A DNA stretch of 64,000 bases. It comes from Oscillospiraceae bacterium. GTDB taxonomy: Bacteria > Bacillota > Clostridia > Oscillospirales > Oscillospiraceae. The stretch spans positions 1-64,000 of the forward strand of contig JAHHRX010000005.1 of the NCBI GenBank assembly GCA_020025545.1, written 5' to 3'. Every line of letters begins with the position of its first letter. Position 1 is the stretch's first letter. The notes below the pieces were generated by a model. That model was not told where the DNA came from. It did no database searches and saw nothing but the letters and a program-made list of their open reading frames with translations. The position numbers and the translations under genes are program-made. Below, piece after piece: positions 1 through 8,128 of the stretch.

Positions 1-577
1 CATACTGGCACACATTCCAGTTGTTGGCGGTGAGCATATCCTGAGAGCGCTGGTTCAGGATGCCGTTCAGGACATTTCCCGTCACATTAAAAGTCATGGA
101 GTAAGCACAGGGATAGAGATTCATTTCGCTGAGGTCGTCAAAATTAAAGATATTGGTCAGCATCCGGCGGGAGGCAGGGGTATGTTTCAGCTCATACAGC
201 ACCCGATCCACCTGATCGAAGTCACCTTCGGGATAATGATGCTTTAAGCCCAGCTGGTAGCCGTAGGCCTTGCCGATGGTGCCGTCCTCCCCTGCCCACT
301 CGTCCCAGACATGGCTGCCGAGATCTGCGATCCGGTTGGACTTTTTCTGCCAGATCCAGAGCAGTTCGTCCACGGCGGATTTCCAGTAGGTGCGGCGCAG
401 CGTCATAATGGGAAATTCCTCCCGCAAATCATAGCGGTTCACCACGCCGAAGCGCTTGATGGTGTGGGCGGGCTCTCCATCCGGCCAATGGGGGCGCACA
501 TCCAGCTGTGCATCGGAGAAGCCGTTTTCCAAAATATCCAAACAGGTTGCACGGTAGATTTCATCTGCTTTGCTCAT
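1..577 (-). CDS. thyA: Thymidylate synthase ThyA (5' part, runs off the window)
   Basis: Thymidylate synthase methylates dUMP to dTMP with methylene-tetrahydrofolate in the cytoplasm. About 192 N-terminal codons are visible; the gene continues beyond base 1. The reading shows the Bacillus-type ThyA features: a DVRPHW-like N-terminus, the ELLWIWQ helix, DEWAGEDGTIGKAYG, and the catalytic cysteine in LYPCAYSM, followed by QRSQDM and a nucleotide-binding NNWNV segment. The start at 577 is an ATG preceded by AAGGAG with normal spacing. It is divergently transcribed from the LacI-type regulator at 738, and the intergenic region carries tandem TTGCGCAA elements. Family assignment is secure; the C-terminal third is not in the window. 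Confidence 0.93.
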   Translation of the reverse strand, partial: MSKADEIYRATCLDILENGFSDAQLDVRPHWPDGEPAHTIKRFGVVNRYDLREEFPIMTLRRTYWKSAVDELLWIWQKKSNRIADLGSHVWDEWAGEDGTIGKAYGYQLGLKHHYPEGDFDQVDRVLYELKHTPASRRMLTNIFNFDDLSEMNLYPCAYSMTFNVTGNVLNGILNQRSQDMLTANNWNVCQY

Positions 578-659
578 AAAAATGCTCCTTATCTCCCGAA
601 ATTGATTCCTATTTCTGCCCACCCGTTGACAGGATGCGCAACTTATGGTAAAATCATCA

Positions 660-676
660 TTGCGCAAATTGCGCAA
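660..676. promoter_or_regulatory. Operator-like tandem TTGCGCAA palindromes
   Basis: Two copies of the self-complementary octamer TTGCGCAA lie one base apart between thyA and the LacI-type gene; a further TGCGCAA half is at about 636-642. LacI-family proteins bind such palindromes and often autoregulate, so this is probably the regulator's own operator. That is inference from position. A 15-base identical core recurs at 19577-19591. Confidence 0.45.
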
Positions 677-737
677 TTCAGCTGCCAGAAAACAGTATAG
701 CATATTCCATTGTGTTTTTCTATAGGGAGGGCATTTT

Positions 738-1733
738 ATGCCAAAACAAAATCTCACCATCGATGATATCGCCCGGGAGCTGGGCGTTTCCAAAACTACG
801 GTTTCCCGTGCCATCTCCGGCAAAGGCCGCATCAGCGATGCCACACGGAAGAAGGTCATGGCCTATATTGAAACCTGCAACTACCGCCCCAGCGCCGCCG
901 CCAAGGGGCTGGCAGAGAGCCGCACCTATAATCTGGCGCTTGTTCTGCCCAAATCCTTCATTCAGCTGGATCTGCCCTACATTCGCCAGATCATGAATGC
1001 CATCTGTGAAGAGGCTTTCGTCTGGGACTATAATATTCTCATCTGCCTCTCCACCGACAGCTGCCCGGAGTCCCTCCTGCGGACTTTGGACAACCGGAAG
1101 GTAGACGGTGTGATTCTCTCGCGTACCGTGGACAACGATGCGCTGGTGGATATTTTGCGCAACCGCGACATTCCTTTTGCAACCATCGGTTCCCTGCCGC
1201 CTCACACGGAAGGTCTGGCAACGGTGGAAGCTGACCACGATCAGGTGGGGGGCTGTCATGCTTTCAGCCTGACTGTGCTGCAATCGGATCCCGACATGAT
1301 CGGCGTTCTGGGCAACGATATGCGCTATGTGGTAAATCAGAGCCGGCTCACCGGATTCCGGCAGGCCGTGGAAGAAATGGGCTATCCGAAAAAAAGGATC
1401 TGCCTGCGGACAGAGCTGGGAACACCGCAGGAAATTTACAATGCCGTGGAGCAGCTGCTGGAAAGCGGCGTGCGGCACTTTCTTGCCATGGATGATGACA
1501 TTTGCATATCCGTAGTGCAGAAGCTGGAGCGTTCCGGGTTCAAGATTCCCGAGGATGTGAAAGTCTTTTCCCTGTTCGACAGTGCCAAGATCCGTTCCCT
1601 GCAGCTGCCAATCCCCGTTCTGCGGTTTGATGCGGCAGAGCTGGGGCATATTGCCTGTCGGGAACTGCTGCGGCATCTGCGCAACGAAAACTACGATTCC
1701 AAGCCCGTTTTGGGCTACCGGATCATCCTGTAA
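738..1733 (+). CDS. LacI-family transcriptional regulator
   Basis: 331-residue DNA-binding repressor of the LacI/GalR type. The N-terminus carries the classic helix-turn-helix (TIDDIARELGVSKTTVSRAI, residues about 7-26) and the hinge region (NYRPSAAAKGLAES), followed by a periplasmic-binding-protein-like effector domain. The effector is probably a sugar or nucleoside but cannot be read from sequence. The ATG at 738 follows a GGGAGGG Shine-Dalgarno. The gene is divergent from thyA and stands alone, with an intrinsic terminator 20 bases downstream. Tandem TTGCGCAA palindromes upstream are its likely operator. No sugar-uptake operon is adjacent, so the regulon lies elsewhere or includes a matching site near 19577. 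Confidence 0.9.
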   Translation: MPKQNLTIDDIARELGVSKTTVSRAISGKGRISDATRKKVMAYIETCNYRPSAAAKGLAESRTYNLALVLPKSFIQLDLPYIRQIMNAICEEAFVWDYNILICLSTDSCPESLLRTLDNRKVDGVILSRTVDNDALVDILRNRDIPFATIGSLPPHTEGLATVEADHDQVGGCHAFSLTVLQSDPDMIGVLGNDMRYVVNQSRLTGFRQAVEEMGYPKKRICLRTELGTPQEIYNAVEQLLESGVRHFLAMDDDICISVVQKLERSGFKIPEDVKVFSLFDSAKIRSLQLPIPVLRFDAAELGHIACRELLRHLRNENYDSKPVLGYRIIL

Positions 1734-1752
1734 CATTCTTTTGTGCAATATT

Positions 1753-1792
1753 GGGTGTGCCGTCTGATTCCGGCGGCACGCCCTTTTTCTTT
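1753..1792 (+). terminator. Intrinsic terminator of the LacI-type gene
   Basis: GGGTGTGCCG pairs with CGGCACGCCC across an eight-base loop and is followed by a TTTTTCTTT tract. Confidence 0.85.
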
Positions 1793-1833
1793 CCTTGGCA
1801 GTCCGATGAACCGGAAGCTTTGTAACAAACTGA

Positions 1834-1857
1834 GGCGTGCTGCAAAAGCAGCACGCC
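1834..1857 (-). terminator. Hairpin terminator behind the radical SAM gene
   Basis: A perfect 10-bp stem (GGCGTGCTGC / GCAGCACGCC) with an AAAA loop on the + strand sits six bases beyond the minus-strand stop codon at 1864. The T-tract is weak. It belongs to a family of GGCGTGC hairpins that recurs in this window. Confidence 0.65.
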
Positions 1858-1863
1858 TTTACC

Positions 1864-2985
1864 TTATCTGCAGGAGCGCATAGAACGCTGCTGGGCGGCA
1901 ATGCGCCGGAATCGCTCCATGGTTCTGTCCAGAAAATCTCGATAGCCGCAGAAAGTATCCTCAGGAGCGCAGTAAACCTCCCGCTGCATTCTGTGGCATC
2001 CGCCGCCGCAAAACAGAGCATAGGGGCAGTCCCCGCAAATCTTTGCCCGCTGTCTGGGGCGGGTCAGGAATGCCTTGGCGCGCTCGCTGTCGTGAAGCTC
2101 GGTCACAGAGTTTTCCGTAAGGCTGCCCAGCCGATAGGCATCCATGCAGTAAAAATCGCAGGGATAGGCGCTGCCGTCGCTTTCCACTACCATCTGGCAC
2201 TGGCACTTGCCGTGGATGCCGCAGGCGGTGGGAAGGCCGTAGGCCAGCAGATTCACGATATCGTCAAAGAGCTTGATGCTGCGGTATTTCCCCAGCCGGA
2301 AATTCCCATACCAGTATTCAAACAGCGTCTTATAAAAGGATGCAAAGCGCTTCGGATGGAGGGCATAGACGCTTTTGCCCGGATCGTCCAGCGCATCCAG
2401 ACAAGGCGTAAACTGCACATAACGGAAATCATTCTCGCAAATCCAGCTCCATACCTGCTGGGGATGGCGTGCCACCTGAGAGGTCAGCGTACACAGAACA
2501 TTGAATTCCACACCCCATTTCCGCATACACTTCACCGCTGCTTCCACCTGACGGTAGGTTCCCTTGCCGTCGGCATCCACACGGCAGCCGTTGTGGCACT
2601 TGGGCATGGCATCCATGGAAATTCCCACAAGGAATTTCCGCTCTGCCAGAAACTGGCACCATTGGTCATCCAGCAAAACGCCATTGGTCTGCAGGGCATA
2701 GTTTACTTTGACGGCACTGCCCCACGCATCCACCTTTTCGGCAAATCGCCGGAACCACGCAAGGCCCGCCAGTGTCGGCTCGCCGCCCTGAAAAGATACT
2801 GTCAGCACATCCCCCGGCTCCAGACTTCTATGCATGTTTTCAAGCACCGCATCCATCGTTTCCTCGGACATTTTTCCAAAGGAAAATGTATTTCGTTTCC
2901 CTGCCACATCCGCATAAAAGCAATATTTGCAACGGAGATTGCACGCCGAAGACGCCGGTTTCAGCATAACGGACATTTGTTTCAT
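1864..2985 (-). CDS. Anaerobic sulfatase-maturase-like radical SAM/SPASM enzyme
   Basis: 373-residue radical SAM protein. The CX3CX2C cluster-binding motif is at C15/C19/C22 (SACNLRCKYCFY), followed by FQGGEPTL, and the C-terminal SPASM part has further cysteine clusters (CGDCPYALFCGGGC). This layout is that of anSME enzymes, which oxidise a Cys or Ser of sulfatases to formylglycine under anoxic conditions. The family also includes peptide-modifying relatives. No sulfatase or precursor peptide gene is nearby, so the substrate is unassigned. The start chosen at 2985 has a G-rich Shine-Dalgarno (GGGGGAT) nine to ten bases upstream. It lies between the LacI-type gene (convergent) and sigK (same strand, about 90 bases away). 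Confidence 0.85.
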   Translation of the reverse strand: MKQMSVMLKPASSACNLRCKYCFYADVAGKRNTFSFGKMSEETMDAVLENMHRSLEPGDVLTVSFQGGEPTLAGLAWFRRFAEKVDAWGSAVKVNYALQTNGVLLDDQWCQFLAERKFLVGISMDAMPKCHNGCRVDADGKGTYRQVEAAVKCMRKWGVEFNVLCTLTSQVARHPQQVWSWICENDFRYVQFTPCLDALDDPGKSVYALHPKRFASFYKTLFEYWYGNFRLGKYRSIKLFDDIVNLLAYGLPTACGIHGKCQCQMVVESDGSAYPCDFYCMDAYRLGSLTENSVTELHDSERAKAFLTRPRQRAKICGDCPYALFCGGGCHRMQREVYCAPEDTFCGYRDFLDRTMERFRRIAAQQRSMRSCR

Positions 2986-3074
2986 CTTTTGTTCATCCCC
3001 CGGTAAAGGCCGAAATTACTTCATAAAGTGACCCTGTAATAGTATCATACTTCCCCGGCCTTGGCAAGGATCCT

Positions 3075-3761
3075 TCACTCCTCCAGCGCCCGCCGCAGCT
3101 TCTCCAGTGCCCGCTTTTCGATTCGGGATACATAGCTGCGGCTGATGCCGAGCCTCTGCGCAACCTCCCGCTGGCGACAGGGCTGTGCGCCTCCAAGACC
3201 GTACCGCAGCAAAATCACCCGTCGCTCCTGCTCCGTGAGGCAGCTGTCCACCGCCTCCGTAAGCTCCCGGATTCGTTCCCGAGAGGTTATATTTTCCAGA
3301 AGATCTACATCCTCCCCCACTACATCCATCAGTGACAGCGCCGCCCCGTCGGTACCTGTCTCAATGCAATCCGAAAGGGATAAATCCTGACTGGATTTTT
3401 TCTGTGCTCTGAAATACATGAGTATCTCGTTTTCTACACATCTGGCAGCATAGGTGGCGAGTCGCGCCCCTTTGGACGGATCAAAGGTAGTCACGCCCTT
3501 CAAAAGGCCAATGGTGCCAATGGAAATGAGGTCCTCCTGATCTGCGCTGTTTACATAATACTTCTTTAGAATATGCGCCACCAGCCGCAGATTTCGCTCG
3601 ATCAATATGTTCCGTGCCTCCAGATCTCCCTTGGCTGAGCGCTCCAGATAGTATTTTTCCTCCTGCGCCGTGAGGGGTCTCGGGAAGCTCCCGGAGGACA
3701 GCTGCAGGGAATACATGAGACTGCTGAGCATAAGCCATACTGCCGCTAACATATCTTCCAC
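3075..3761 (-). CDS. sigK: RNA polymerase sporulation sigma factor SigK (pro-form)
   Basis: 228-residue sigma-70 family protein matching sigma-K, the late mother-cell sigma factor of endospore formation. It has a hydrophobic N-terminal prosequence (about residues 1-25), the FPRPLTAQEEKYYLE segment, sigma region 2 (DLISIGTIGLLKG, LATYAARCVENEILM) and a region 4 helix-turn-helix ending GISRSYVSRIEKRALEK. In Bacillus the prosequence is cleaved by SpoIVFB. The gene is uninterrupted, so there is no skin-type element here. The ATG at 3761 follows GGAGGTGG. No convincing sigma-E promoter could be picked out upstream. Together with spoVT at 41.4-41.9 kb it indicates a spore former. Confidence 0.95.
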   Translation of the reverse strand: MEDMLAAVWLMLSSLMYSLQLSSGSFPRPLTAQEEKYYLERSAKGDLEARNILIERNLRLVAHILKKYYVNSADQEDLISIGTIGLLKGVTTFDPSKGARLATYAARCVENEILMYFRAQKKSSQDLSLSDCIETGTDGAALSLMDVVGEDVDLLENITSRERIRELTEAVDSCLTEQERRVILLRYGLGGAQPCRQREVAQRLGISRSYVSRIEKRALEKLRRALEE

Positions 3762-3822
3762 CTCCGGTCTACTTTATTCGTCACGGCTCGTCCCTATTCC
3801 TGCGCTTGTCCCCATAATTAAG

Positions 3823-3850
3823 AAACCGTCGGCAGTGTCGGCGGTTTTTT
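3823..3850 (+). terminator. Short terminator-like hairpin upstream of sigK
   Basis: AAACCGTCG pairs with CGGCGGTTT and is followed by TTTTTT on the + strand. There is no + strand gene that it obviously serves; it may insulate sigK from read-through. Function uncertain. Confidence 0.45.
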
Positions 3851-3858
3851 ATGCAATA

Positions 3859-3906
3859 AAAACGAAGACCTGACCTCGGAAAAAGTCAAGTCTTCGTTTT
3901 AACTTT
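3859..3906 (-). terminator. Strong terminator at the end of the polysaccharide locus
   Basis: A 16-bp near-perfect stem (AAAACGAAGACCTGAC with its complement) and a 10-base loop is flanked by A/T tracts on both sides. It lies downstream of the priming transferase and small ORF, so it most likely ends transcription of the minus-strand polysaccharide genes. Confidence 0.8.
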
Positions 3907-3963
3907 TTTACTTGGGACTACAATTCTCACCGATATTACCCGCTTACGATGGGTATATAGCCT

Positions 3964-4038
3964 TCAGAACTGCCGTAAATTTCTCTGCGCAAATTCCCTT
4001 TTGATGATATCCATCATCACCTGTATGTTCTGCTTCAC
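3964..4038 (-). CDS. Possible 24-residue peptide ORF behind the priming transferase
   Basis: A GTG start at 4038 is preceded by a near-perfect ribosome binding site (GGAGGT, six-base spacer; another AAGGAG just upstream). It encodes a charged 24-residue peptide (begins MKQNIQVMMDIIKRE, ends NLRQF) before a TGA. It lies 37 bases downstream of the priming transferase stop and about 60 bases before a strong terminator. I recognise no family. The ribosome binding site is the only coding evidence; it could be a chance ORF. Confidence 0.35.
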   Translation of the reverse strand: MKQNIQVMMDIIKREFAQRNLRQF

Positions 4039-4075
4039 GAAATTACCTCCGCTCCTTAAAACAATCCAAATTTGC

Positions 4076-5428
4076 CTATTTCTTTGCCGCTGTGGTCTGT
4101 CCTTCTTCAATACCCTCTGTGCTTTGGGACATGAAAAGGATCTTGATGGTGGCTATAATGATCTTGAAGTCCTCCAGCAGGCTGGGGTGGGCGATATACA
4201 TCAGATCCATCTGGAGCTTATCATAGGGCGTGGTGTTATATTTGCCATAAACCTGCGCATACCCCGTCAATCCTGCCTTAACCTGAAGCCGCAGGGCAAA
4301 TTCCGGCATTTCTTTGCAATACTGCGCCGCAATTTCCGGACGCTCCGGCCGGGGGCCTACAATGGACAGATCTCCCTTGAGGATATTCACCAGCTGCGGC
4401 AGTTCGTCCAGGCGAAGCTTGCGGATGATCTTGCCCACCGGTGTGATCCGATCATCTTTTTCGCCGGTAGAAAGCCGTGCCACGCCGTCTTTTTCTGCAT
4501 CCGTACGCATAGAGCGAAACTTATAAATGGGGAACTCCTTTCCGTCCTTTGTCAGGCGGATATGGGAGTAGATCACCGGTCCCCCATCATATGCCTTGAC
4601 CGCAACAGCTACAATAAGCATAAACGGACTTGCAAGCACCAGCGCAACGGCGGACAGGACTATATCCACAACCCGCTTCACAAGCAGGTATTCCAGCGTT
4701 GCGCCGTTTCTGGTGACACGGAGCATGGGCAGATGGAACATATGAACATGCCTTGCCCCGCTCATAAGCACATCGCCGACTCTTGGGATTACCAGTACTT
4801 CAATTCCCCGTGCCACGCAGTATTTCAGAATCACATTTCGGTCACGGCTATGGACACCGCTGATGAAAACAGTTTGCACATCATCCAGACAGCTGAGATT
4901 TTCGATACAGTCCGCTGCACGCATGGTGCATTTGACTTCGTACTTTTTTTCCAGACCGTATTCCCCGATCAGCTTTTGCAAATCCACCCGGAAATCGTAA
5001 ATTATGGCTGTTTTCTTTGGGGGAAAAACCGCATAATACCATTCATGTGCTACAATGGACCACACAAGTGCAAGGGCAAACTGTCCCCCAAACACCAGCA
5101 GCATCGGCAGAACTCTGGGAAATCTGCCCTCAATCAGCCAGATCACGACAAACAAGAATCCGTCGGAGATAAATGCTGCGAGGCACTGGCTGTAGGCCAT
5201 TTCGGAAGTTTGTTTTACAGACACATCAAAGCCTTCGTAGATCCGTCCAAATATGACATACAAGGCCATATACAGCAGCAGAATAATGATATTCTGGGCT
5301 GTTGCATTTGCGTTTGCTCCGCAGCCGGCATAGTGCAGAAACCAGCCTGCGCTGAAAGCTGCGGTAATCAGCACCACATTGATAATCTTTGCAATTCTAA
5401 GCAAAATATCATGGCGTATTTTACTCAT
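4076..5428 (-). CDS. Polyprenyl-phosphate sugar-1-phosphate transferase (priming glycosyltransferase)
   Basis: 450-residue integral membrane enzyme of the WbaP/CpsE family. It transfers a sugar-1-phosphate from a nucleotide sugar to undecaprenyl phosphate and so starts repeat-unit assembly. Four to five N-terminal membrane helices are followed by a CoA-binding-like central domain and the bacterial sugar-transferase domain (from about residue 260). That domain has the KRVVDIVLS entry helix, YKFRSM, the catalytic RLDELPQL-type region, GDLSIVGPRPERPE and GLTGYAQV. The ATG at 5428 follows GGAGAG. It is the last large gene of the polysaccharide locus and has its own promoter at 5594-5622, about 165 bases upstream. 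The sugar donor cannot be read from sequence. Confidence 0.93.
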   Translation of the reverse strand: MSKIRHDILLRIAKIINVVLITAAFSAGWFLHYAGCGANANATAQNIIILLLYMALYVIFGRIYEGFDVSVKQTSEMAYSQCLAAFISDGFLFVVIWLIEGRFPRVLPMLLVFGGQFALALVWSIVAHEWYYAVFPPKKTAIIYDFRVDLQKLIGEYGLEKKYEVKCTMRAADCIENLSCLDDVQTVFISGVHSRDRNVILKYCVARGIEVLVIPRVGDVLMSGARHVHMFHLPMLRVTRNGATLEYLLVKRVVDIVLSAVALVLASPFMLIVAVAVKAYDGGPVIYSHIRLTKDGKEFPIYKFRSMRTDAEKDGVARLSTGEKDDRITPVGKIIRKLRLDELPQLVNILKGDLSIVGPRPERPEIAAQYCKEMPEFALRLQVKAGLTGYAQVYGKYNTTPYDKLQMDLMYIAHPSLLEDFKIIIATIKILFMSQSTEGIEEGQTTAAKK

Positions 5429-5593
5429 TTTATCTCTCCAAATCTATATTTCCCGCAGAACAGAAGTATGATATGACTTTTAACTGTTTGCCGCCTGTGA
5501 AAACATCCGTTTCCTGCCCGGCAGGAGCCGTTTTCTTCGGAATCATACGGACAAACCCAGAAAAAACCACATAAGAAAAACATTATTGTTATT

Positions 5594-5622
5594 ATTATAG
5601 CAAAATTCTCCCTTAAAAGCAA
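5594..5622 (-). promoter_or_regulatory. Sigma-A promoter of the priming transferase
   Basis: On the minus strand TTGCTT, a 17-base spacer and TATAAT. It gives a leader of about 160 bases before the ATG at 5428 and suggests that the priming transferase can be transcribed separately from the upstream polysaccharide genes. Confidence 0.7.
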
Positions 5623-5675
5623 GGAGGCTGCCAACCCCCTCCGTACTTTTCTGCGTGATAGGCTGCGCAAAGAAG

Positions 5676-5751
5676 CAGACATGGTTTGCAGTTCTCCGAT
5701 AGAATGGAGCTGCGGCACACCATTCTGAAAGGAGAAAACAAACCATGTCTG
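5676..5751. repeat. Long imperfect inverted repeat in a 460-bp gene-free gap
   Basis: The arms CAGACATGGTTTG...TTCTCC...AGAATGG and their complement form a roughly 30-bp interrupted stem around a loop of about 12 bases. It lies between the flippase and the priming transferase. No T-tract follows directly, so it is not a simple terminator. It could be a decayed miniature element or an RNA structure. Apart from this hairpin and the promoter at 5594-5622, the gap 5429-5889 contains nothing I can support. Confidence 0.55.
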
Positions 5752-5889
5752 GGAAAACGATATAACGAAGAAGCGCAAGGGGCAATTGAAGGAATCGGTT
5801 CAAAGCAGCGCCGAGGAGACTTCAAGTGAGTTGCCGGAAGCCGTGGAAGCGGTGTTCCCCTCTATCCGTTTTCCCTGCGCTTACCCTAT

Positions 5890-7287
5890 TTACTTCTTAT
5901 TCAAAAGTGCGTGCAGCATTGCTTTCAGCAATTTTCTAAACATAAACAGGGAAACCAGAACAGCAAAGCAAAGTGCAAGGATATTGAGCCACAGCAGTTC
6001 ACTGCGATACGCAATCGAAACCGCCACAAGGGAAAGAAGCAACACTGCTATATTGCCGTACTCTATTTTGATTTTCATATACTTCCCGAAAATCAGTACT
6101 CTTGCAAGGCAGGACACAAAAAAGCCAATTGCAAGGGAGATATTGGAAGCCTGCAATCCCACGACATTTATCAGCAGATGAATGCAGATTACATTGGCAA
6201 CGCTGCCGATGGCCATGGTCCAAAACAGCAGATTGTTCTTCTTAATGGCTGTAAAAGCGTTTCCGAGGAAGCTGCTGATGGTAGAAAGAATTGTGCCGAA
6301 CAGATAAAGCGGTATCAATGTCTTGCCTACATCGTAGTCCGCATCTACCATGATGGGATATATGATATAAATCATCGGGATGAGTACCAGCAGTCCGGCA
6401 CACATACACTTAATATAGTTATTAATGGCTGCTGTGTAAAACTCGTCCAGACTGTCGTTGCGTGCGGTTTTGGAAAAAGACAGCTCCTGCCATGCCATCT
6501 GGAAGCAGGTGGTAAACAAAGTAATCATGGAGCCAAAGCGTCCTGCAATGGCATAATATCCGTTTACCGCTGCGCCCAGCTGCGCATCCACAACGATTCG
6601 GTTGTAGCTGGTTAAGAACCAGTAGGCAACAGAATTAACACACAGGGGAAGAGAGAATATAAACATATCCTTGAAAATCGTGTAACTGAAATATTTCAGG
6701 GAAAATGCTCCGGGTTCTCTGATTCCGATCACGATCATCAAAATATTGGTAAGATAGCCAATGCAGCTGGCAATAATCAGCGCACTGTAATCCATTTTGA
6801 GGACCACCAGAAGTATAATATTGAATATAATGGTTACAAAGGAACTGACAATTCCCGCCGCTGTGTAGAGCACATTTTTTTCGTAACCTCTGGCAATATA
6901 ACCTACAAGGGTCTGACCGTTCATCAGCACGCCATACAGCGCCAGAAGCACCGGGTAGCGCAAATGCAGATGCGGCAGTATCACTGCCAGCGTTGCGGTG
7001 TACATAACCGTAGAACAAAGGAAAATCGCAATACCGCTGCTGATAGGCTTTTTTCTGTCGCTCCCGTTGAAATCATACATAAAGCGCATGATTCCGGACC
7101 ATATATCAAAATACAAAACGGAGCTGAAAAACATAATGTAGGTAAGACCTAAATCATAGGCTCCGTAATCATCCGGGCTGATGTAGGATGTGTATAGGGG
7201 CAAAAGCAGAAAAGAAATCAGCTTTGTCATAACCGTTCCTACAAAGAAAATACCCGATGATTTAATAAATCTCCAAAAATCCTTCAT
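5890..7287 (-). CDS. Wzx-type oligosaccharide flippase
   Basis: 465-residue polytopic membrane protein of the polysaccharide transporter (MOP) superfamily, expected to flip undecaprenyl-linked repeat units across the membrane. It has about 12-14 hydrophobic segments and the family N-terminus (KSSGIFFVGTVMTKLISFLLLPLYT) with GAYDLGLTY. I chose the ATG at 7287 (MKDFWRF) because AAAAGGACG lies upstream at the right distance. A further in-frame ATG at 7326 would overlap licD and lacks a ribosome binding site. The gene starts 10 bases after the licD stop, inside the same operon. Confidence 0.92.
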   Translation of the reverse strand: MKDFWRFIKSSGIFFVGTVMTKLISFLLLPLYTSYISPDDYGAYDLGLTYIMFFSSVLYFDIWSGIMRFMYDFNGSDRKKPISSGIAIFLCSTVMYTATLAVILPHLHLRYPVLLALYGVLMNGQTLVGYIARGYEKNVLYTAAGIVSSFVTIIFNIILLVVLKMDYSALIIASCIGYLTNILMIVIGIREPGAFSLKYFSYTIFKDMFIFSLPLCVNSVAYWFLTSYNRIVVDAQLGAAVNGYYAIAGRFGSMITLFTTCFQMAWQELSFSKTARNDSLDEFYTAAINNYIKCMCAGLLVLIPMIYIIYPIMVDADYDVGKTLIPLYLFGTILSTISSFLGNAFTAIKKNNLLFWTMAIGSVANVICIHLLINVVGLQASNISLAIGFFVSCLARVLIFGKYMKIKIEYGNIAVLLLSLVAVSIAYRSELLWLNILALCFAVLVSLFMFRKLLKAMLHALLNKK

Positions 7288-7297
7288 GTCCGTCCTT

Positions 7298-8128
7298 TTA
7301 GCAGCATTTCCATGCTTTGAAGTCATGTTTAAGTACCCGTTCTTCTTCCGGAGGAAGCTCCATATAGTCTCCGTAAAGCAGAGTCAGGACCTGATTGTAG
7401 TCAGCCGGTGCAATATACCGCTTGCCCTCAAATTCCAATTCCGTGGTTTCCTCCAGAATACTCAGAGGGAAAATTTCATGCTCCGGGAACCGTGTCGTCA
7501 GCGAACCGCCATACAGCTGCGGAGAGTAGCCATACTTTTGCGAACGACGATTCATGCGTTTTGCGAAGCGGTGCGGCCCAATCGCTTTGATCACTCTCCA
7601 CAAGAGCTTTCTGGTAAAATTCGTCTTAGATCCGTCTTTAAATATATATTCGCAGGGCATCATGGAATACAAACGGCACTTTTCCTGATTCTGCAAGGAT
7701 CTGATGAAACCCTTGCTGTCCTCCAATGTACCGGGGATGGCATCCAGCGGAAAAACATCGATATAAATGCCCATATCATAGTCCAGGCACACACCGCGCT
7801 CCTGCAAAAAGGTATCGGTGTCGCAGACCTTGGCAAACGGATATACATATTCCTCATTTTGCGTGCACTCAAGAACCGCATATTTTCCGCCTGCGGGCCA
7901 CAATGAAATAAACTTCTGGTAATCCGGTCTGGGCATGGTCACATCAATATCGTCATCCCACGGAATAAAGCCTTTGTGTCTCACAGCACCCAAAAGCGTA
8001 CCGTATGCCAAATAGTACCGCAAATTATTTTGATTGCAAAATGATACGAACGCATCCAGAATTTTCACCTCGATTTGCTTAACCTCATCGATATCTGTAA
8101 TGCGCTCCTTTAATTCTCTATGAAACAT
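7298..8128 (-). CDS. LicD-family phosphotransferase
   Basis: 276-residue protein of the LicD nucleotidyltransferase fold family, which attaches phosphocholine or a similar phospho-substituent to surface glycans. The signature YGTLLGAVRHKGFIPWDDD followed by ID is at residues 42-62, holding the acidic metal ligands. The ATG at 8128 is selected because AGGAGG lies nine bases upstream; the ATG at 8137 abuts that site. The gene overlaps the end of the preceding glycosyltransferase by 11 bases, which implies translational coupling. No choline kinase or cytidylyltransferase (licA/licC) is in the window, so the transferred group is open. Confidence 0.9.
   Translation of the reverse strand: MFHRELKERITDIDEVKQIEVKILDAFVSFCNQNNLRYYLAYGTLLGAVRHKGFIPWDDDIDVTMPRPDYQKFISLWPAGGKYAVLECTQNEEYVYPFAKVCDTDTFLQERGVCLDYDMGIYIDVFPLDAIPGTLEDSKGFIRSLQNQEKCRLYSMMPCEYIFKDGSKTNFTRKLLWRVIKAIGPHRFAKRMNRRSQKYGYSPQLYGGSLTTRFPEHEIFPLSILEETTELEFEGKRYIAPADYNQVLTLLYGDYMELPPEEERVLKHDFKAWKCC

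Noticed and set aside
720..2021. 433-codon minus-strand frame opposite the LacI-type gene
   Set aside because: It is the reverse-strand shadow of a clear LacI-family gene; composition is low-complexity for a protein and no motif is visible.
3075..3761. Skin-like insertion or split sigK
   Set aside because: The reading frame is continuous from prosequence to region 4.
3859..3900. Possible small regulatory RNA at the long stem near sigK
   Set aside because: Position after the polysaccharide genes and flanking T-tracts fit a bidirectional terminator better.
5425..5778. Minus-strand frame ending in an ATGA overlap with the priming transferase start, containing MFFLCGFFWVCPY
   Set aside because: It begins upstream of or within the promoter, has no ribosome binding site and no family; treated as untranslated leader.
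5703..5828. Short + strand frame around KRYNEEAQGAIEGIG that vaguely recalls an IS-type transposase start
   Set aside because: Only 41 codons, no matching second half or terminal repeats; the similarity is too weak to call a transposase relic.
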